Assembly: GCA_003162555.1 (NCBI GenBank)
Contig: PMNQ01000025.1
Location: 8,969 to 15,902 of the forward strand
DNA length: 6,934 bases
Reading direction: 5' to 3'
Origin: Gammaproteobacteria bacterium
Lineage (GTDB): Bacteria > Pseudomonadota > Gammaproteobacteria > Steroidobacterales > Steroidobacteraceae
Both the position numbers and the translations under genes were made by a program. Of the stretch, positions 6,244-6,934 are shown piece after piece (positions within the stretch are counted from its first letter, which is position 1; each line of letters opens with the position of its first letter). The notes under the pieces were generated by a model. It was not told the DNA's origin. It ran no database searches and saw only the letters and a program-made list of their open reading frames with translations.

Positions 6244-6747
6244 ATGCCCGACCCACTGACAGAATTGCTCGAATGGCATCGCGACGAAGTCTCCGCGGCG
6301 GCGATGTTCGACGATCTGGCGCAGGCGGCCAGCGACGCTGACATCGCCCACAAGTGGCGCATGCTGGCTCGCCTCGAACACCATGTCGCCGGACAATTGC
6401 AGGCGGCGCTGGCGGCCCGCGGCGTTGCAGTGCCGGCGCCGGACGTGGATGAGCTCCGCCGCACGGCGGAGGGCAATCCTTACCTCAACCTGTCTTGGCA
6501 GCAGGCGATGGCGGAGCTACGGCCCGCACTCATCGGCTACGTGCGCGACTTCGAATCAGCGGAGGCGCGCATGCCCGCCGATCTGCTGCCGCTCGCGCGC
6601 TTCGTAACGGCGCACGAACAGGCACTGCTGGACTTCGTGGTGCGTGAGCTCGACCACGACGGCATCGATTCGCTGGATCCGGTGTGCAGCGTGCTCGACA
6701 GTGCGCCCCAGTCTGCGACAGCGGGCGCCGCCCAGTCCGCTACTTAG
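6244..6747 (+). CDS. Small all-helical protein, possibly ferritin-like
   Basis: This 167-residue protein has no signal peptide or membrane segment. The start ATG 6244 is the only upstream choice, because an in-frame TAG lies six bases before it. The ribosome binding site is weak (GGG around 6229-6231). The sequence is rich in Ala, Leu, Glu and His and should form a helix bundle. Candidate metal-binding residues are spread as in di-iron bundles: E10/H12/E15 (LEWHRDE), E45-H46-H47 (LARLEHH), H124-E125 (TAHEQALL), and E135 with H138 (RELDH). This resembles ferritin-like or hemerythrin-like proteins, but the exact ExxH pairs of rubrerythrin are absent, so the assignment is tentative. The last ~15 residues (SAPQSATAGAAQSAT) are a low-complexity tail containing a short duplication. 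The gene is read divergently from the TPR lipoprotein and overlaps the SRPBCC gene tail to tail by 8 bases. Confidence 0.8.
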   Translation: MPDPLTELLEWHRDEVSAAAMFDDLAQAASDADIAHKWRMLARLEHHVAGQLQAALAARGVAVPAPDVDELRRTAEGNPYLNLSWQQAMAELRPALIGYVRDFESAEARMPADLLPLARFVTAHEQALLDFVVRELDHDGIDSLDPVCSVLDSAPQSATAGAAQSAT

Positions 6748-6934
6748 TGCACTTGTTCGTTTGCAGCACGACCTCCCCGGTCTCCAGCAGCGACTTGAGG
6801 TTGGACATGATGCTCGGCCAGCCGCCAGAAACCGCCTGAATGAATTTCGAATCCGGGCGTTCCATGGCATGCGTGATGCTCAGCTTCACGGCCTGGGCGC
6901 CGAGGTCAGGGACCGCTTCGATTTCGATGGTGCA
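6740..6934 (-). CDS. SRPBCC (AHSA1/START-like) family protein, C-terminal part
   Basis: An open frame enters from the right edge and ends at TAG 6742-6740, giving 64 visible residues; the start lies outside the window. The visible part matches the C-terminal end of SRPBCC/AHSA1-like proteins: a strand with TIEIEAVPDLGAQAVKLSITHAME, a short loop (RPDSKF), then the long closing helix with the characteristic GGWPSIMSNLKSLLETGE. In this family the helix packs over a hydrophobic pocket that binds small ligands. Members are often stress-related or work with a neighbouring ArsR-type regulator, which would lie beyond the window if present. The ligand cannot be inferred. The family call rests mainly on the GGWP...LKSLLETG signature. 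Confidence 0.85.
   Translation of the reverse strand, partial: CTIEIEAVPDLGAQAVKLSITHAMERPDSKFIQAVSGGWPSIMSNLKSLLETGEVVLQTNKCTK

Overview
The window looks like a compact piece of a high-GC Gram-negative genome. GC was judged by eye, with most coding stretches strongly GC-rich at the third codon position. Four predicted exported proteins, a lipoprotein with a clear lipobox, a TonB C-terminal-like domain and Shine-Dalgarno starts suggest a proteobacterium, perhaps a Gammaproteobacterium of the Xanthomonadales/Steroidobacter type. That placement is an inference from gene content. I see no tRNA, rRNA, CRISPR array, transposase or integrase.

Layout, left to right. (1) Positions 1-335 (+): the 3' part of an unrecognised gene whose last half weakly resembles the RelE/ParE fold. 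(2) 332-1834 (-): an exported ~500-residue protein combining Sel1-like repeats, a TonB C-terminal-like domain and a C-terminal TPR-like region. Its stop codon shares the palindrome CTAG with the stop of gene 1. (3) 1835-2011: a divergent intergenic region with several short repeats. (4) 2012-3487 (+): an exported M28-family zinc peptidase resembling carboxypeptidase Q. (5) 3484-4341 (+): an exported metallo-beta-lactamase-fold hydrolase of the N-acyl-homoserine-lactonase-like group, overlapping gene 4 by GTGA. (6) 4365-4463 (-): a 32-codon ORF that looks like a signal peptide joined to the last residues of an amidohydrolase. It is probably the scar of an internal deletion. (7) 4463-6184 (-): a TPR lipoprotein with a conserved histidine-rich core, whose stop overlaps the start of the minigene (TGATG). 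(8) 6185-6243: a 59-base divergent promoter region. (9) 6244-6747 (+): a small helical, possibly ferritin-like protein. (10) 6740-6934 (-): the 3' end of an SRPBCC/AHSA1-like gene, overlapping gene 9 tail to tail.

How they may work together: genes 4 and 5 form a translationally coupled pair of exported zinc hydrolases, suited to breaking down peptides and lactone-type molecules outside the cytoplasm. Genes 7 and 6 look like a former operon of a TPR lipoprotein and an exported amidohydrolase, of which the enzyme is now reduced to its two ends. No defence or mobile system is apparent. The most unusual items are the amidohydrolase remnant, the coupled exported hydrolases and the Sel1/TonB_C/TPR architecture.
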